Assembly (NCBI GenBank): GCA_011009095.1
Contig: VTPC01090899.1
Location: 145,840 to 209,839 of the forward strand
DNA from: Ignelater luminosus
Lineage: Eukaryota; Arthropoda; Insecta; Coleoptera; Elateridae
Direction: 5' to 3'
DNA: 64,000 nucleotides
Shown: positions 23,351 to 35,999 of the stretch, one piece after another
How positions within the stretch are numbered: position 1 is the stretch's first letter
How the letters are laid out: each line of letters starts with the position of its first letter
Made by a program: the position numbers and the translations under genes
The notes under the pieces: generated by a model
Seen by the model: only the letters and a program-made list of their open reading frames with translations
Told to the model about the DNA's origin: nothing
The model's database searches: none

Positions 23351-25751
23351 CAATTGTATACTTACTTTAAGTTTAGAGGTTATGCACTGCAATCTTGGAA
23401 TTGAATAACTTTCGTAAAGTTTTCAATTTGTTTATTCCCGATTAGCATGTTAAGAAAATGAGATTTCTAACACCATAAAAATTCGAAATATCATATCATC
23501 ATCATCACGTGACGTTTAACTGTAATAATTACTACTTTCTAATAATTAGAAAAGTTTAGCCTAAACCTCAAAAAATTTAGAGACCTATCAGGGTTTTGCA
23601 ATCTTCAGAGATTGACAATGTTGACATTAACGTAATGTGAAATAAATTTATTAGAACGAAACTAATAACAATTAATATCTACTGTACAATAAAGTTACTT
23701 TCATCACCGTTCTTTCATTTAGTTAAATTGCCAGTACAAGCTTATCATTCTTTTTCTGATTTATCTTGAGACTAGCTCCACTGTTTCCGGATATTCGTGA
23801 CTATTATTAAATTATACTAAACGTTCTGCGTTATTCGTTTTAGCGCCAGTCAATATATCTTTGTTTTAAATTCTATTACGTAGTAAGTTTTCTGAAACCT
23901 AAGTAGGCTGTTGTAATATACAAGGTGATGCTTATCGGAAAACCTAGAAGATGATATACCTATCGTACTATATGTATGTACAAATGTAAGTTTTAAGTTC
24001 TATTTTATGTTGTAATTTAAGTTATCAAGGTATCAAAAATTTTCTTCTACTGAAGAATAACAAACTCTCATTCAATCATTATTCTGTTTGATATTTTCAT
24101 CAAATATCTAGCTTTTATTATTATTTAAGAGAAAACAGTGCAAGTCTTACTGACTATAGCGGTTTTATAGAACTTCTTTATGAATCTTATTATACAGGGA
24201 GTCTTCACTGAAGAAAGAAGAAGTCAGAGGGTATTAGCTATTGATCTAGATTGCTAACAAAACGTCCTAGAGTACTTGCACGGATGAAATTAAACGTAGG
24301 TATTAAATATGTATTTCTATTAATTTTACCTAGTTGAGTTCTCTATCTTCAATGACTCAAAACCTTTTTTAAAAAACTTATTTTAAAGCTTTATTTCTGT
24401 AGGTTCTATAGATTCATCTAAACTGTTTGTCGCATTTTTGGATTCTAATGGTTGAATTGAATGGCAAATCTATATACTAAACGTTTTAATTATAAATCTT
24501 ATAAATACAACGCTGAAAAAAGTTTAGGGTATTTGCATGGTTCAAGATTTTTCCTAAAATAATTAGAAAATCTTACTTAGGTCATCTGAAAAACTTTTCG
24601 GCACTTTATAAGAACATTTTGTTACATGACCATTAACAGCCTTATCTTAAGTAAATTGATAAAGATATTCTTTTTCTTGAACTTGCAATCAATTGTGCTT
24701 GAGTAATAAAATATTTTAATCTAATATACTGTTGAAATTTACTGAAAAACAATGCTTGGAATAAAGATTGCTTGTCAAACTGAGAAAGTGAGTACTTGAA
24801 CTGAGCATTGTACAAGAAAATTATTGTATTAGTTTAATCCACAGTGTATAAACCAGGCTATTCTTAATATTTGTTCGTAAATTGTGCTTTCTTCTATAAA
24901 TCATTTTATATCCATCGTGGTACAAGCTAAATTTGTGCTAAGAGTACATTGTCTATGTTAAGTAGATTGTGTTTAGTTCAATAAATTACTCAACAATTTC
25001 CACATAATAGAAAACAAAGTATTACTCACCAAGAGAAGCTTCCATTTTCTCAAAGTCCATTTAAAACGGTAGAACAGGACATTCCTATCATTATTCATGT
25101 TTGTTATAATCTCGAGCCAAAGACTTTTCTAGATCTATGGCAGTCCTGAAAGGAAACCCATTATTACTACAATATCGTATGATGTATTCCAACCAAAAAA
25201 TGTTTTAAATGCAGAACCAAAGCGATGAATTTTTTATAGTATTTGTATTTGCACGGAAGTTGTTTTTATAGATTTATAGATTTAGGCTTCATCTTGACTT
25301 AACTAAACGTTTCACCTACGACATATTAATATGCTTTGTTTTAAAATCTCCAAGCCCTTGTAAAGTACATATAACTTCCATGACTTATGGAAACAAATCA
25401 ATGCGAGTAGCTTTGTTTAAAGTGACACAGTACACAATCATCCTTAGTGTTTCAAATCTGGCAACATGTTAATTGAGCCGAATTCGTCTAGTAAATCTCA
25501 GTTTTAGAAAATCCTATTAAGAAACACTGTTCTGTTGGTTCAGGTCAAAATAAGCAAAATCGACAGCGTTGTAAATTAAATATTCCAACCTGGAACACTA
25601 AAGATAAATAAATTCTGTGATCGCAAACCCAGCAAATGTTTACAAAATTTCAACATTATAGCCGTTACTATTCAACTAAACGGAGACTAAAAACGTGACG
25701 TCTAAAAGGTCCGCCTGATCACACACAGATTGCTTGACACACACCTCATTA
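23351..25751. other. No recognised feature
   Basis: AT-rich upstream DNA. A TATACAGGGAG string near 24192 and TATACAAGGTG near 23918 resemble MITE ends but are in the same orientation and do not pair. Confidence 0.55.
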
Positions 25752-25753
25752 TA

Positions 25754-27026
25754 CGGGTGGTTTGATAAGTCTTTAGAATAACAGAGAAAGAAGTGTTTTT
25801 TGGTCAAAATCGATTTTATTTCTCTACATTATCCTCTTTTAGGTCTATACACATTATCCAGCGATGCTCCAACTTTTTGATCCTCTCCAAAAAATACGAT
25901 ATCTGAAAGTTTGCAAAATACGAGTTCACGGCAGCTATTACTTCATCATTGCTCGTGAATTTCTTTCCTCCAAGCCATGTTTTCATATTTGAAAAGGGAA
26001 AATAGATAATTACTTTGGGCCAGATCTGGAGAATACAGAGCGTGGGAGACCAATTCAAAGCCAAGTTCATGAATTTGGCCATCGCGACTATCAACGTGTG
26101 AGCTTGCCCATTGTCATGATGAAAGAGGACTGCTATTGAGGTCGTTTGGATTAGATCTCTATCTTCAGCCTATCCAATAATGAAGCATAATACAATCCTG
26201 TTATTGTTCTTCCTTTCTGCTTATAGTCTATGAACAATATGCCATATAAATCCCAAAGAAAACAGTCGCCATCACTTTCCTGGCCTTTCACCTTCTTCGG
26301 AGCAGGTTCGCTTGTTGAAGTCCACTGTTTAGACTGCTGTTTGGTCTTTAGGGTGTAATAATGGACCTGTGTTTCATCAACAGTTACAAATCGCCGCAAA
26401 AAGTCCATTGAATTATGCTTAAATTGATGCAACAGCTCCTTTGAGATGCTCATGTTTACGCGTTTTTGGTCCAATGTCAACAAGCGCGGCACCCATCGCA
26501 CGGACAGCTTCCTCATGTGCAAATCTTTTTGTAATATTTTAAAAACGCTTTCTATTGATATGCCTAAGGTCTGTGCCATCTCTCTTATTTTCATTCGACG
26601 ATCATCTAACACGGTTTTATGGACTTTTTCGATGATATCCTTAACGGTTGCTGTTTCTGGCCTACCCAGACACTCTTCATCAAACACACTTGTACGGCCA
26701 CGTTTGAACTCTGCCACCCAGTTTTTCACGGCGGCGAACGAAGGGGTAGACTTCCCGTAGACAGCGTCCAACTCTGCTTTTATTTCCGTTGGAGTTTGAT
26801 TCTTCAAACGCAAGAATTTTGTAACTAAACGATATTCGACTGGCTCCATTTTTTACAAATCACTGATATCGACTGACACAAACGACTGGCAAACAAGAAC
26901 TACGCGTCCAAAATGGCTGACATTTTCAGCAGCGCCATCTGAAGCATAGACCATCGTAACTATAAAAGCATTTTGACCTGTGGCATCATCTTCATGCTCA
27001 GGCTAAAGACTTATCAAACCACCTCG
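25754..27026 (-). mobile_element. mariner transposon with both ends and TA duplication
   Basis: The left end reads CGGGTGGTTTGATAAGTC from 25754. The right end, reverse-complemented, reads CGAGGTGGTTTGATAAGTC from 27026, differing only by one indel-type change. TA flanks both sides (25752-25753 and 27027-27028). The 1273-bp length is typical of a full-length mariner. The ends are better preserved than the coding frame. Confidence 0.9.
25816..26849 (-). pseudogene. mariner transposase pseudogene (frameshifted)
   Basis: Begins MEPVEYRLVTKFLRLKNQTP at 26849 with the helix-turn-helix DNA-binding region open for 232 codons. First catalytic Asp in VTVDETQVHYY near 26365. The frame stops at 26151 after LDRLKIEI. 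A one-base shift restores IAVLFHHDNGQAH near 26115 (second Asp). A further shift near 26060 gives ELVSHALYSPDLAQSNY (third Asp in SPDL) before the frame returns to the C-terminal KTWLGGKKF part, ending at 25816. So all three residues of the D,D34D triad survive, but at least two frameshifts break the protein. The open plus-strand frames at 26446-26828 are shadows. Confidence 0.88.
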
Positions 27027-27028
27027 TA

Positions 27029-27877
27029 CTATGCTGAGGGGACCGTCTTCTTTGTCATAAACCATGAGACATGTACAAGAATGGTTTTTTCTACCCTGAT
27101 TAGTCCTCAGTTCTACATTTCAGAATCTATAATCTCAATAAAAAAATCTGAAAAAAATTCTGGTATGACTGGAAATAAAGAGTATGCCTTTTTTCAGCCA
27201 AAGATCAATTAACAAAAGTACGTCAAAAAGTGTTTAAAAAAATCATTTCAGGACACTTATTCGCAAGCACACCACAACTACGTTGCTTTGATCAGACTTA
27301 GCCTCAAAAATCAAGTTCATCCGTACTACTGTAATTCAATAGCTTGAGATTTGCAATTCCTACACAGTCTACATGAAAGGCAATTCTAAAAGGGTAAGCA
27401 CAAACTGAAAAGAGTGAGGTAGAAGAAAAATAAGTCAAGAAGTTTATGTAAGAATTTTGGCTCTGACGTCTCCTTGTGGAAATATGAGCAGGTAAGAAGT
27501 GTCTAGAAATTTAAGTACGTCTAGCCCAATTTTAATCATTTGTGGCAGATTGTTATAATCAATTTAGATTTTTAAAATAATGAGATAAGTGATGCTAGTG
27601 ATATCGTATTTTTGCAAATTAGCATTCTATGCTTTTTTTTCTCAAAAACATATTTGAACTTTGGACTACTGTTTGAGGGACTTCGACTAATTATTTTCTT
27701 AGTGTAAGACCTCGTTATTAGATTAACCATGCAAAATCTAGATAATTCAGTTTTCACAAAAATGCCAATTTTTTGACTAATTAATCAATTAATTTTAAAT
27801 GATTAGTTTAATACCTTCAAAAGCCATTTTTCTCAAGAACTGCTCGGTTATCAAGATGGTACTATCGTGGCAAAAAG
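27029..27877. other. No recognised feature
   Basis: Open frames 26973-27212 and 27572-27757 have no motif; the first overlaps the mariner end and is chance. Confidence 0.55.
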
Positions 27878-28057
27878 AAACCGGGGCACACCTGTCTGAC
27901 CATAGGTCGGTTCTAACAAAATTTCTCTCTTTTGCATCAGGCTTTAAGGTGGATTTGTCAGTTCAATTAATAAGGTACTTACTTACATAATGGTTTTACT
28001 TAAACTAAAAGACAGATTTACAAAGAGCAAGTTTAAAACCTGTGTGGTGCCCCGGTT
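27878..28057. repeat. MITE copy A, inverted repeats AAACCGGGGCAC
   Basis: Short element with inverted ends: AAACCGGGGCACACCTGT from 27878 and, on the other strand, AAACCGGGGCACCACACAGG from 28057. A second copy in opposite orientation lies at 49146-49327. The two are highly similar over their whole length. No coding capacity. The open frame 27799-27990 runs through it by chance. A clear target duplication could not be fixed. Confidence 0.75.
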
Positions 28058-29216
28058 TTATCTGCCCGGGCTGTACAAGGTATCTTTTTCAAGAACACAT
28101 AATCCAGTTGAATTGTTTAAATTTTTTCTGAAAAAAAATCAACCAATACAGGATATTAGAGTGTAGGTTTTCCCATACGTGATCAAAAAGTCTTTGTTGG
28201 TTACAAGAACTGCCTAAACATTGCTAAATTCGAACGAACTGTTCATAATTTTTAATGAAAAAAACTTCAATTTTTGTTCATACTCTAAGAGTTTATGATG
28301 TCTCTAGAAAAATGTTGGAAGCCTTGTGTAGACTTTCTGAATTATCTTGGCTCTAACAACACGTAGTTTTGTGTTCAACCTTATCTTGTATCTATTACGT
28401 GATCTACTGTTTACTACAACTTTTTTATAATGAAGGCTCTAAATAGAGTGTAAGCAATCTTAATTTATTATCGCAACATTTCTTTAGTTTTTTAACAAAC
28501 CAACCACTTTGGTTCACGCAAAAACATCCACTGCAGCAGTCTGAGAAAAAGAGCAAATCTCAATAGATGAAAAATCCTTCATTCTTATTAACCATTCTAG
28601 TCTTGCTATCAATATCTTTACAAAGACGAATTTGGTTTTAAAATCATAATGGGTTAGTTTCTAACACAGAAATAATAAACCTAGTCTGTGGCTTAGATCA
28701 TTGGGACTGTAGAGACTCGGTTACTTCTCTTCTTACTTTCCTTCTAAGCTAAAAAGATCAACTTAGAAAGAAGCTTTTATTTTGAAACCCAAATCAGGTC
28801 TAAACTAAACCCATCACTTAGGTAAATAATTTTTTTAGTCAAATTATAGTGGACGTGTCAAAGTTTATTTTCATCATAATATTTATTTCTGGTTAATAAA
28901 CAAAATAGAACTGCAATAATAGCTCTACGTAAAGTTGGTAAGAATCTCAGTGAGATTCTCAAAACCCTGAAACTTCTAGGCATAAGCCGCATATTTGTGT
29001 ATCTAGCTGTGGATTGTTACCAAGATGCTTTTGTTAATACCAATAGCCACAGATGTGGTGGTCGACGAAATGTGCGGACTTCGCCAACAATCAAAGCTGT
29101 TAAAGTCAGAATTCGTCTCAGTAATATACCGAATTGAATCTTAGTAGCATACTGAAGATCAACAGGATATTTGTTAAATGAATCGTTAAAAAGAAACGAA
29201 GTGGAAAATAAAACGT
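28058..29216. other. No recognised feature
   Basis: AT-rich DNA without open frames or terminal repeats that I recognise. Confidence 0.55.
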
Positions 29217-29258
29217 CTTCTCTCTCTCTCTCTCTCCCTCTCTCTCTTTCTCTCTCTA
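29217..29258. repeat. (TC)n microsatellite
   Basis: About 40 bp of TCTCTC with a few interruptions. It creates an artefactual Glu-Arg repeat in the minus-strand frame 29017-29265. Confidence 0.95.
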
Positions 29259-29345
29259 ACAACAAACATTCTAAAAATTCTTGATATTAAAGATTCATTT
29301 TTTGCATAAGGTAATGAATGTTAAAAGTATTTCCTTATGAGTTTA

Positions 29346-29440
29346 TTGATCTTAATATCAGACCAGTTTCGGCGCGAAGGCCATCTTCAGTGATATCTTG
29401 GATGGTTTTCGCTCCGAAATCGGTCTAATATTAAGATCAA
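29346..29440. repeat. 95-bp imperfect palindrome (foldback unit)
   Basis: The left arm, TTGATCTTAATATCAGACC onward, pairs with the right arm, which reverse-complemented reads TTGATCTTAATATTAGACC onward. The arms are about 40 bp with few mismatches and meet around GATGGCCTTCGCGCCGAAAC-like sequence, leaving a short loop near 29393. Palindromes of this type occur at the ends of some insect mobile elements; the parent is unknown. Confidence 0.8.
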
Positions 29441-31900
29441 CAATGTCACAAGTACTTGATATATTTATTCTAATATTAAATAATCTTATCTACGAATAAA
29501 GTAATTTGTAACATACAAGAGAAATTTGATAAGCGAAATGATAATGTTCATAGTTTTCCTATTGGTTTGACGGAGTAATCAATCTTCATTTTTGTGAATA
29601 ATGAGTAAAACTCTCGGATAGAGTTTACCAAGAATTCATCTTAAAACTGTGTACAAAGCTTTTTAAATTTGACATAATTTAGGAACCAATCACGAACGTT
29701 CAAGCAGGATTATGCTCCAGGTTATAAGAAGAAAAGAAACAAGCTACTTCAAAAAAACTTTTCTGATTCTATTAGTACTGAAAATTGGACTTCATCTACC
29801 GCACACCTTAATTTTCTGGATTATAAATTGTAGTCCATTAGAGGGCACTAAAAGACATCTTAATATTAATTCGTTGAAAACGTTTTTTGCTTGACAGTTA
29901 GATACTGTTCGTAATTCAATCGATGAATGGTCAAAACGGTTAAGTCAGTTCATAGAAGTTATTGGCGGTCATAACAAGCTAGGTTCCTAAAAACAGTTAT
30001 TTGAATAAAAAAATTCGAAAAATTTTGATGTTCACAGTAACTTTGAATGGTATTTGAGCGGAGTTCTTCTCAAGATATTAACATAATTTTACTTTGTGCA
30101 TTTACGAGATAAATAATATCAAAGTTACGAGTTTCGTTTTTTGACCTTCCTTTAGTTGTATTATAGTTGCGTCGACTTACGTACCACATGTACTTAAAAT
30201 AACTTTGTTTTTTTTTACTTATGGTGTCCGGATGAAATGCTTTACGTAAATGTGTTTAGAACAAAATTGGAAAGTCAGAATAGCTAAGTATACAATAATA
30301 TTAGAGTGGAAAACACTCTCCTCGTTTAGGTAAATATACTGTTTCTGTTTTTGTATATGTAGTAACTAATCCAGACAATTATCAAAGAGGAAACTTCTTT
30401 TTCAAGGAACAGTCTACATAAGAGATCTGTATCTTTAGCTAAACTCTTCTGTCTGATCAAATGATGAGATTTTAAATTTTCTGATTTTTAGGAAAGCAAT
30501 GCCAAGCTGTATACAAAAAACTTTAATTAGAGCCCTTTGCAATTCGTAAGTACATCGCTAAGAAATGTGAGGAATGCGCTCAGTAGAACAATTTAGGACG
30601 AAGGTATTGTGAACTGAGCATATTTTATGTATTTTGTGTCCTAATACTGATCTTCTTCTTCTTCTCGCTGTTGCCATTCTCTTTTCGTCGCATTTGCTTA
30701 ATCCCGCTCTATGTACTTATACCGTAAAAAGAAATCTACCTTATTCCTTTCTATCATTATGAACAGTAATAATGTGAAAGATCTGGCATCCTTGCTTGAT
30801 TATGTTTCTCTCTGGAAGAGTTTAAGACTAGAAGGCTTTATTTCCTAGTTCAAGCAAACTTTCGAACATTGTTCTTAAGAGATTGTGTACGCTGCAAAAT
30901 ATTTATCCCTATTTTCCAATATCTTTTCTGCTAAGGCAAACTTACACACATTAAAAACACGTAACCGGTGTTGTAACGAGATTAAATGATCCTTTAGACT
31001 ATGACAGTCAAAATTTGTTTAAATACAAAAGAAATATTAATAACACTAAAACATATCTGGTATGGTTTCTCCAGACCTCATAAAATGTGCTTTGCTGAAG
31101 GAGAAATCACAGTTGTGAAATTCAAGAAATGGTGTGAGAAAAGCGTAGTATCTTTATTTATACAGAAAACATACAAAATTTTATAGCCTTATCTGAAGCT
31201 AATCTCTGAAAAAAGTAACGCAAGGGCAAATACGGTACCTTTTGATAAATTAGTGTATGTACTAACAAAAGTAATAGCTGATTGTTGTACTGACAATTCC
31301 TTGGTAACAAAGGTTTCATTTTAAAACTGATTTTAGTCTGATCTTAACAACATTTCCATGGTTATTCCTTCTTTTTTTGTTGGTGTAACCATGGAAACGC
31401 CAGTAAAACCAAAATAAACCCTTTTTAACTAAACGACTGTGTATAAGGCCCTACGATGTTAAATTAGGAACTTGCAGATGAAATAAGGAGAAGCTTAATT
31501 GGTTTATACAGGAACTTTAGCATAATGAGTGTAAGATAATAGTATTAAAATAAAGAACAATTAAAGCAACCTAGTGAGAAGATTGCGTACAGTGAGTATC
31601 GTAACAAATCTTTATGTCTTTTCTGAGACTTGAAAACTGGGAAATCAATAAAACAAAGAACTGTGATGGATTTAAATTTAATAGCCGAAGAATAAGTATT
31701 GAATAGGTATCATTCCTGGAACATCAATATTATTCCAAAGCCGTTGAAGATTTTTAAAAATAAAATCTGAAAGACCAAATTTAAAGATTATAATTAAAAG
31801 ATTTTTGATTTTTAAAAATTCTAATATTTATGTAATTACGAAAATTATGCTTTTCCAGAAGCATTAAAATTTATAAAGTTGTTAAACCGCATAAAAAATA
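29441..31900. other. No recognised gene; short hairpin inside
   Basis: AT-rich. Contains a 12-bp perfect inverted repeat (TTTCCATGGTTA, 31353-31364, with TAACCATGGAAA, 31386-31397) around a 21-bp T-rich loop. Open frames 29712-29894 and 31001-31186 have no recognisable domains. Confidence 0.5.
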
Positions 31901-31959
31901 ATACAAATAGCACGAGGAAACCTCACGCGCGCCTTTTCAAATTTCACCTAAAATAATGG

Positions 31960-32215
31960 CGTTGTAGATTAGTTTGTCAGGCGTGAAAATAGCACGATGT
32001 AAACGTGGAAGGTACAAGTTGATGGATTTATGCTCTGACAACTACGAGTTGAAACTGTTAATGACCCATTTCGGTCACTACCTCTGTCAAACTGGCATCG
32101 TTATTTCATCAGCCTCTGTTTCCGACCTGTTTGTTTAACATGTAATCGAAGTGATTATTGGCGGTTTCGGATTAAAATGCTTTTAACCGCTTTTAGTTCC
32201 TGATTTTGATTAGTT
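31960..32215. promoter_or_regulatory. Candidate conserved regulatory block
   Basis: Base-balanced, complex sequence with little decay into AT runs. Contains GGATTA at 32169-32174 and ATTGGCGGTTTCGG just before it. No frame. Function inferred. Confidence 0.3.
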
Positions 32216-32379
32216 TTCTGAATAGAAAAAAAGTAATAATATTTTATAAATAATAGTTTTAAGATTACTATTAAGATTTTGTCGGAAAGTTTATTAGATA
32301 ATCTAAAACACTACAACGTCTGGCGAACCCACGCGATATTTATTGATAAACAGTTTTATTAAAACCACTCAATCAGAAA

Positions 32380-33470
32380 CCTGCAGAATCTAGTGGGCAA
32401 ATAATAGGGAATCTAACTGCGGTACGCTGATGATTAGTTCCTCCATCTCCTCTCCGTGGGAGAAAGGGGGCGCCACCTGCGCAATAATTACCATAGTCAT
32501 GCGGACCCGGCCGCCGGAAATTAAATCGGTTTTGAACGCTCCAATATTTGTGTTACCAACGTTTAAACAATTTAGTTTCATTATGGCAGTCTGATGAATT
32601 TACCTCGAAAATGTTCTATGTTTACATACGGTTGATACATCATTCATTATGCAATTTGACGTCAAAGCAGCTCTATTCTGTAAATTAGCCCTGTTTAGAA
32701 ACATATAATCACAGCTAATTCGTTTAATTACGTATTCGCGTTTATACTGATAATGATAATATCCATTGTTTTGTCTAGCAATTTTCGAACCACGCATACA
32801 AAAGGAGATTAAAAACAAATTTGCAATTTTCCAGGGATTTAATAAAATATTTTAAATATCAGAATAAAGGAAAAGATTAAAAAAATGTTCCTGGCCGTAC
32901 CTATATAACAAAAGCGCGGTAACAATGGGAGATTAACAATCTTATGAAAGTTAATGGGGCCGAAAGTCATTTGTTTGTGATTAAAAACACTATATCGCAT
33001 CAGCGAAATCATATTAAGGGGAGCACAAAGAGTATAAAACAATTGAAACATTCGCGTAGTAGACGGAGTAACAATGTGCCAATTTGTCGCTAAACGGCCC
33101 ATTGTAGCTCGCAAATATAATAAAAGCATTTTTATAGCAGCTCCCATCTGCCGTTCTATCTTGGAACTAATCTCATTACGTACTCCATTTTTGAAACGCC
33201 CTGCCTCGAGCTTGCAATTCAATTTAAAAGTCATTTGTACCATGCTCGAATATTGTTAGCATCGTTAATAATCATAATAATTTCATTTTGTACTTAGAAT
33301 GTCAGAAAGGAGATTACAGAGACGCCATCCCGTTAAAAATGAACATTATAAACGCGTTTAGCACGGCGCATTTTCCAATTTACAATCGCCCTATATAAAA
33401 GAGCTTTTGTTTTATAAAAGGAAATTACTTTATTATATGCAATATTACGTTTTCAAACTGTTCTTTGAAA
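32380..33470. promoter_or_regulatory. Long candidate conserved non-coding region
   Basis: About 1.1 kb of unusually complex DNA with long frames open on both strands (minus 32839-33243, 134 codons; plus 33074-33259). The predicted proteins have no domain and the antisense frames are equally open, as seen in slowly evolving non-coding DNA. It contains CCATCTGCC E-box-like and TTTATAGC/TTTATAAA strings and a TATATAAAAG at about 33395. A single-exon gene on the minus strand cannot be fully excluded. Confidence 0.3.
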
Positions 33471-34359
33471 TGTAAACAAAAAAGACCCACATTATCCATC
33501 ATCGACACTGCGACCAAACTTCATTTTTGATATTTTTCAATTACCCTTTTTTCTCTTCTTTTTAATAAAAATGTCAACTATTCTGTAATAATACAAGCAT
33601 GCGTGGTAATTATTGGTACAGAAAATAAAACAAAAATCTGTTTTTGTCTTTGCAATTATAACTGTAAATTATCGTTATGTATTGAAATTTTCTAACGTCG
33701 TTGATTTTAATCGGAAGTTTTAATAATAAGTTGACCTAATAAACAAAATCAAATTGAAAACTTTAATTACATAAAATTAAAAATAAATCTATAAAAGACT
33801 GCGCGGTCATGGTCATCAACCATTAGGTAACTGATTTTCTTGAAATTCAGTAAAATGGGGGAGTGACATTAAGGGTTTAAATCGGCCGCAGATAATCGTT
33901 AATTTAAAGATGCAAAATCGGTTTTGTTTTATTTTTTAATAAGTATACAAGATACAAAGTCTTTAAAACTAAAAAAGACTTTTAATTTCAATGCCGTTCA
34001 ATAGGAAATAAATCTTGAACTTGAGCATCAAACTAGATGAAAAATCGCTGTTCTTTTAATTTTGTAAACAAAATCCTCAATAAAGTATTACTGAGAAATA
34101 ACATAATTACCCAGGAAAAAATTTAGTGTAAATTCCACAAACATCAGTGTAATTATTTTTCATATTTCACATAATATCTTTGTTGATACATCGCATGATC
34201 ATCGGGCCACCGGATCATCGACATCACAAATATCCTCTTTTGCTTCTTTCTTATTTTTTCAATAATTTAAAATTCTTTTGCAATATCAACTACGCGTTTT
34301 CAGGCGTTTCTGTAACTTCTTTGTATATAATACCACTGAAAGTGACTTGAATGCTTAAT

Positions 34360-34520
34360 AGCTATTTACGTACCAAGGGAGGAAAGTAATTTGTTGTCGA
34401 GACGATTATTACGCTTGAGGCGAAGCCAACTAAATTAATTTTCGTTTGGGACAGGGACGTAATGATTCGTTACAGCCCTTGGGATGTTATAGGGGCGGAA
34501 AAACTTTATTTACTTCTGCA
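34360..34520. promoter_or_regulatory. Candidate conserved regulatory block
   Basis: A GC-bump in AT-rich flanks with CGATTATTACGC near 34404, CTAAATTAATTTTCG near 34429 and CGTAATGATTCG near 34457. No frame. Inferred. Confidence 0.25.
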
Positions 34521-35999
34521 TACTATGATCTTTCACTTAGTACCCACAATGTTTCAATAGAACAGCATTCGGGCAATCTAGGGAAATTTTTTTCATTTGC
34601 CAATAAAAAAAACTTTTCTTTTTGAAAGTCTTGATTTTCCAATTTATATTTTTGTAAAGGAAAGAACCGAGTCTTGGCAAAACTCATTTAAATTATGATT
34701 AATAAACGACAACAAAAAAGTAAAATAGCTTTAGGCAATGACTTAAATACATTTCCTAGGGCATAGTACTTCTGACACAAGTGGTTTTGAGATGTTCTCA
34801 ATTTTATCCAAAATTTACTAAATCATGTTTTTTTTAACAACTGAGTTTTTACTTGTATTTATGTTTAGATAACTGGATATGTCACTCTTCTGTCAGTTTC
34901 AAAATCGATTTTTTTGTTAATTGCGCCTGGAAATCATTAGCACAAACCTTGAGCTTTGGTGGTTGGAAGGAGAGGCAGTAACTATTCAAAAACATTAAAA
35001 AGCAGTTAAGAGTAATAACAATGTTATCAAACTATAAGAGAATAGAGAAAAAGTCATCTGGATATGGAAAAAGCCACAGAGATGTTTCTTGAGATAAGTA
35101 AGAACAAAACCTTTAAAAATATTGAACATTGTTCTAAGATAATAATAATCTGAAAGAGACATCGAAAAGAGTGTTCATTGCAGGCTACGAAAATTCTCTT
35201 TTATTGCTCATTAAGATAATTAAGAATACTATCTTCTTTTACACTGTACAATCTTGACACCAAAACTCTGTAAACAAAGGCTTCATAAACATAGCTCTCC
35301 GGTTAGGTTTTTCTGTTATTGTAATCATATGATCCGTAATAACGGTAAATTACATTTATTTTAAATCTTGATGAAGTCTTCTAACGGCCGAAACCAAAAA
35401 TCTCACACTTAATGGAAGAGATAACTTAATCTCCTTGTTCAGAAATTAGTGAAAATACAGCTCCTGTTCTATAACGGGTAGCGTTAGTTTGTAAGACAAA
35501 AGACTTCTCTAAGTCTGGACATGTTTAATATTTCTAAACACAGTCTTGAATTCTTCGGGCAAATTTTAAATAGTTTTCTCATAGGTTAATCGCGTGAGCA
35601 GTTTAGTTAAAGGCAAAAAGTTTGACACAAAGCATTCTGAGTTCGATGACATTTTAGGTGGTTGTCATATTCAAAATTGCTTTTACATTTTCGGAATTGG
35701 CTCATTGTTAATGTACAATTCTTACTTCTTACACTCTAACCTACAATGTTTTCCTTGGAAGTTTCTTAAATATTTAAGTTACAGCTGACAGAATTGACAT
35801 GGCAAGTTTAGCTCCAGTCAAATAGTCAAAAAATTGTTCAATAAGTGCTTGTTAAAATCAGGCAATAATTATAATACCGCTCAGATAAAGAAATACATTA
35901 GCTCCTAAAATGGCATTCTTTTGAATTGATAGTCCTCTTGTAGGTACGATAACAGTAATGGGTTTCCTCACAAGAGGTTTTGATAAGTTCTTGTCAAGG
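34521..35999. other. No recognised feature
   Basis: The frame 35594-35788 has no recognisable domain. The right-hand few hundred bases may be decayed gypsy sequence downstream of the RT remnant, without motifs to prove it. Confidence 0.5.

Noticed and set aside
23918..24205. TATACAAGGTG and TATACAGGGAG strings as ends of another MITE
   Set aside because: They are in direct, not inverted, orientation and the flanking bases do not pair.
29017..29265. 82-codon frame with a Glu-Arg repeat
   Set aside because: The repeat is the translation of a (TC)n microsatellite; the rest has no domain.
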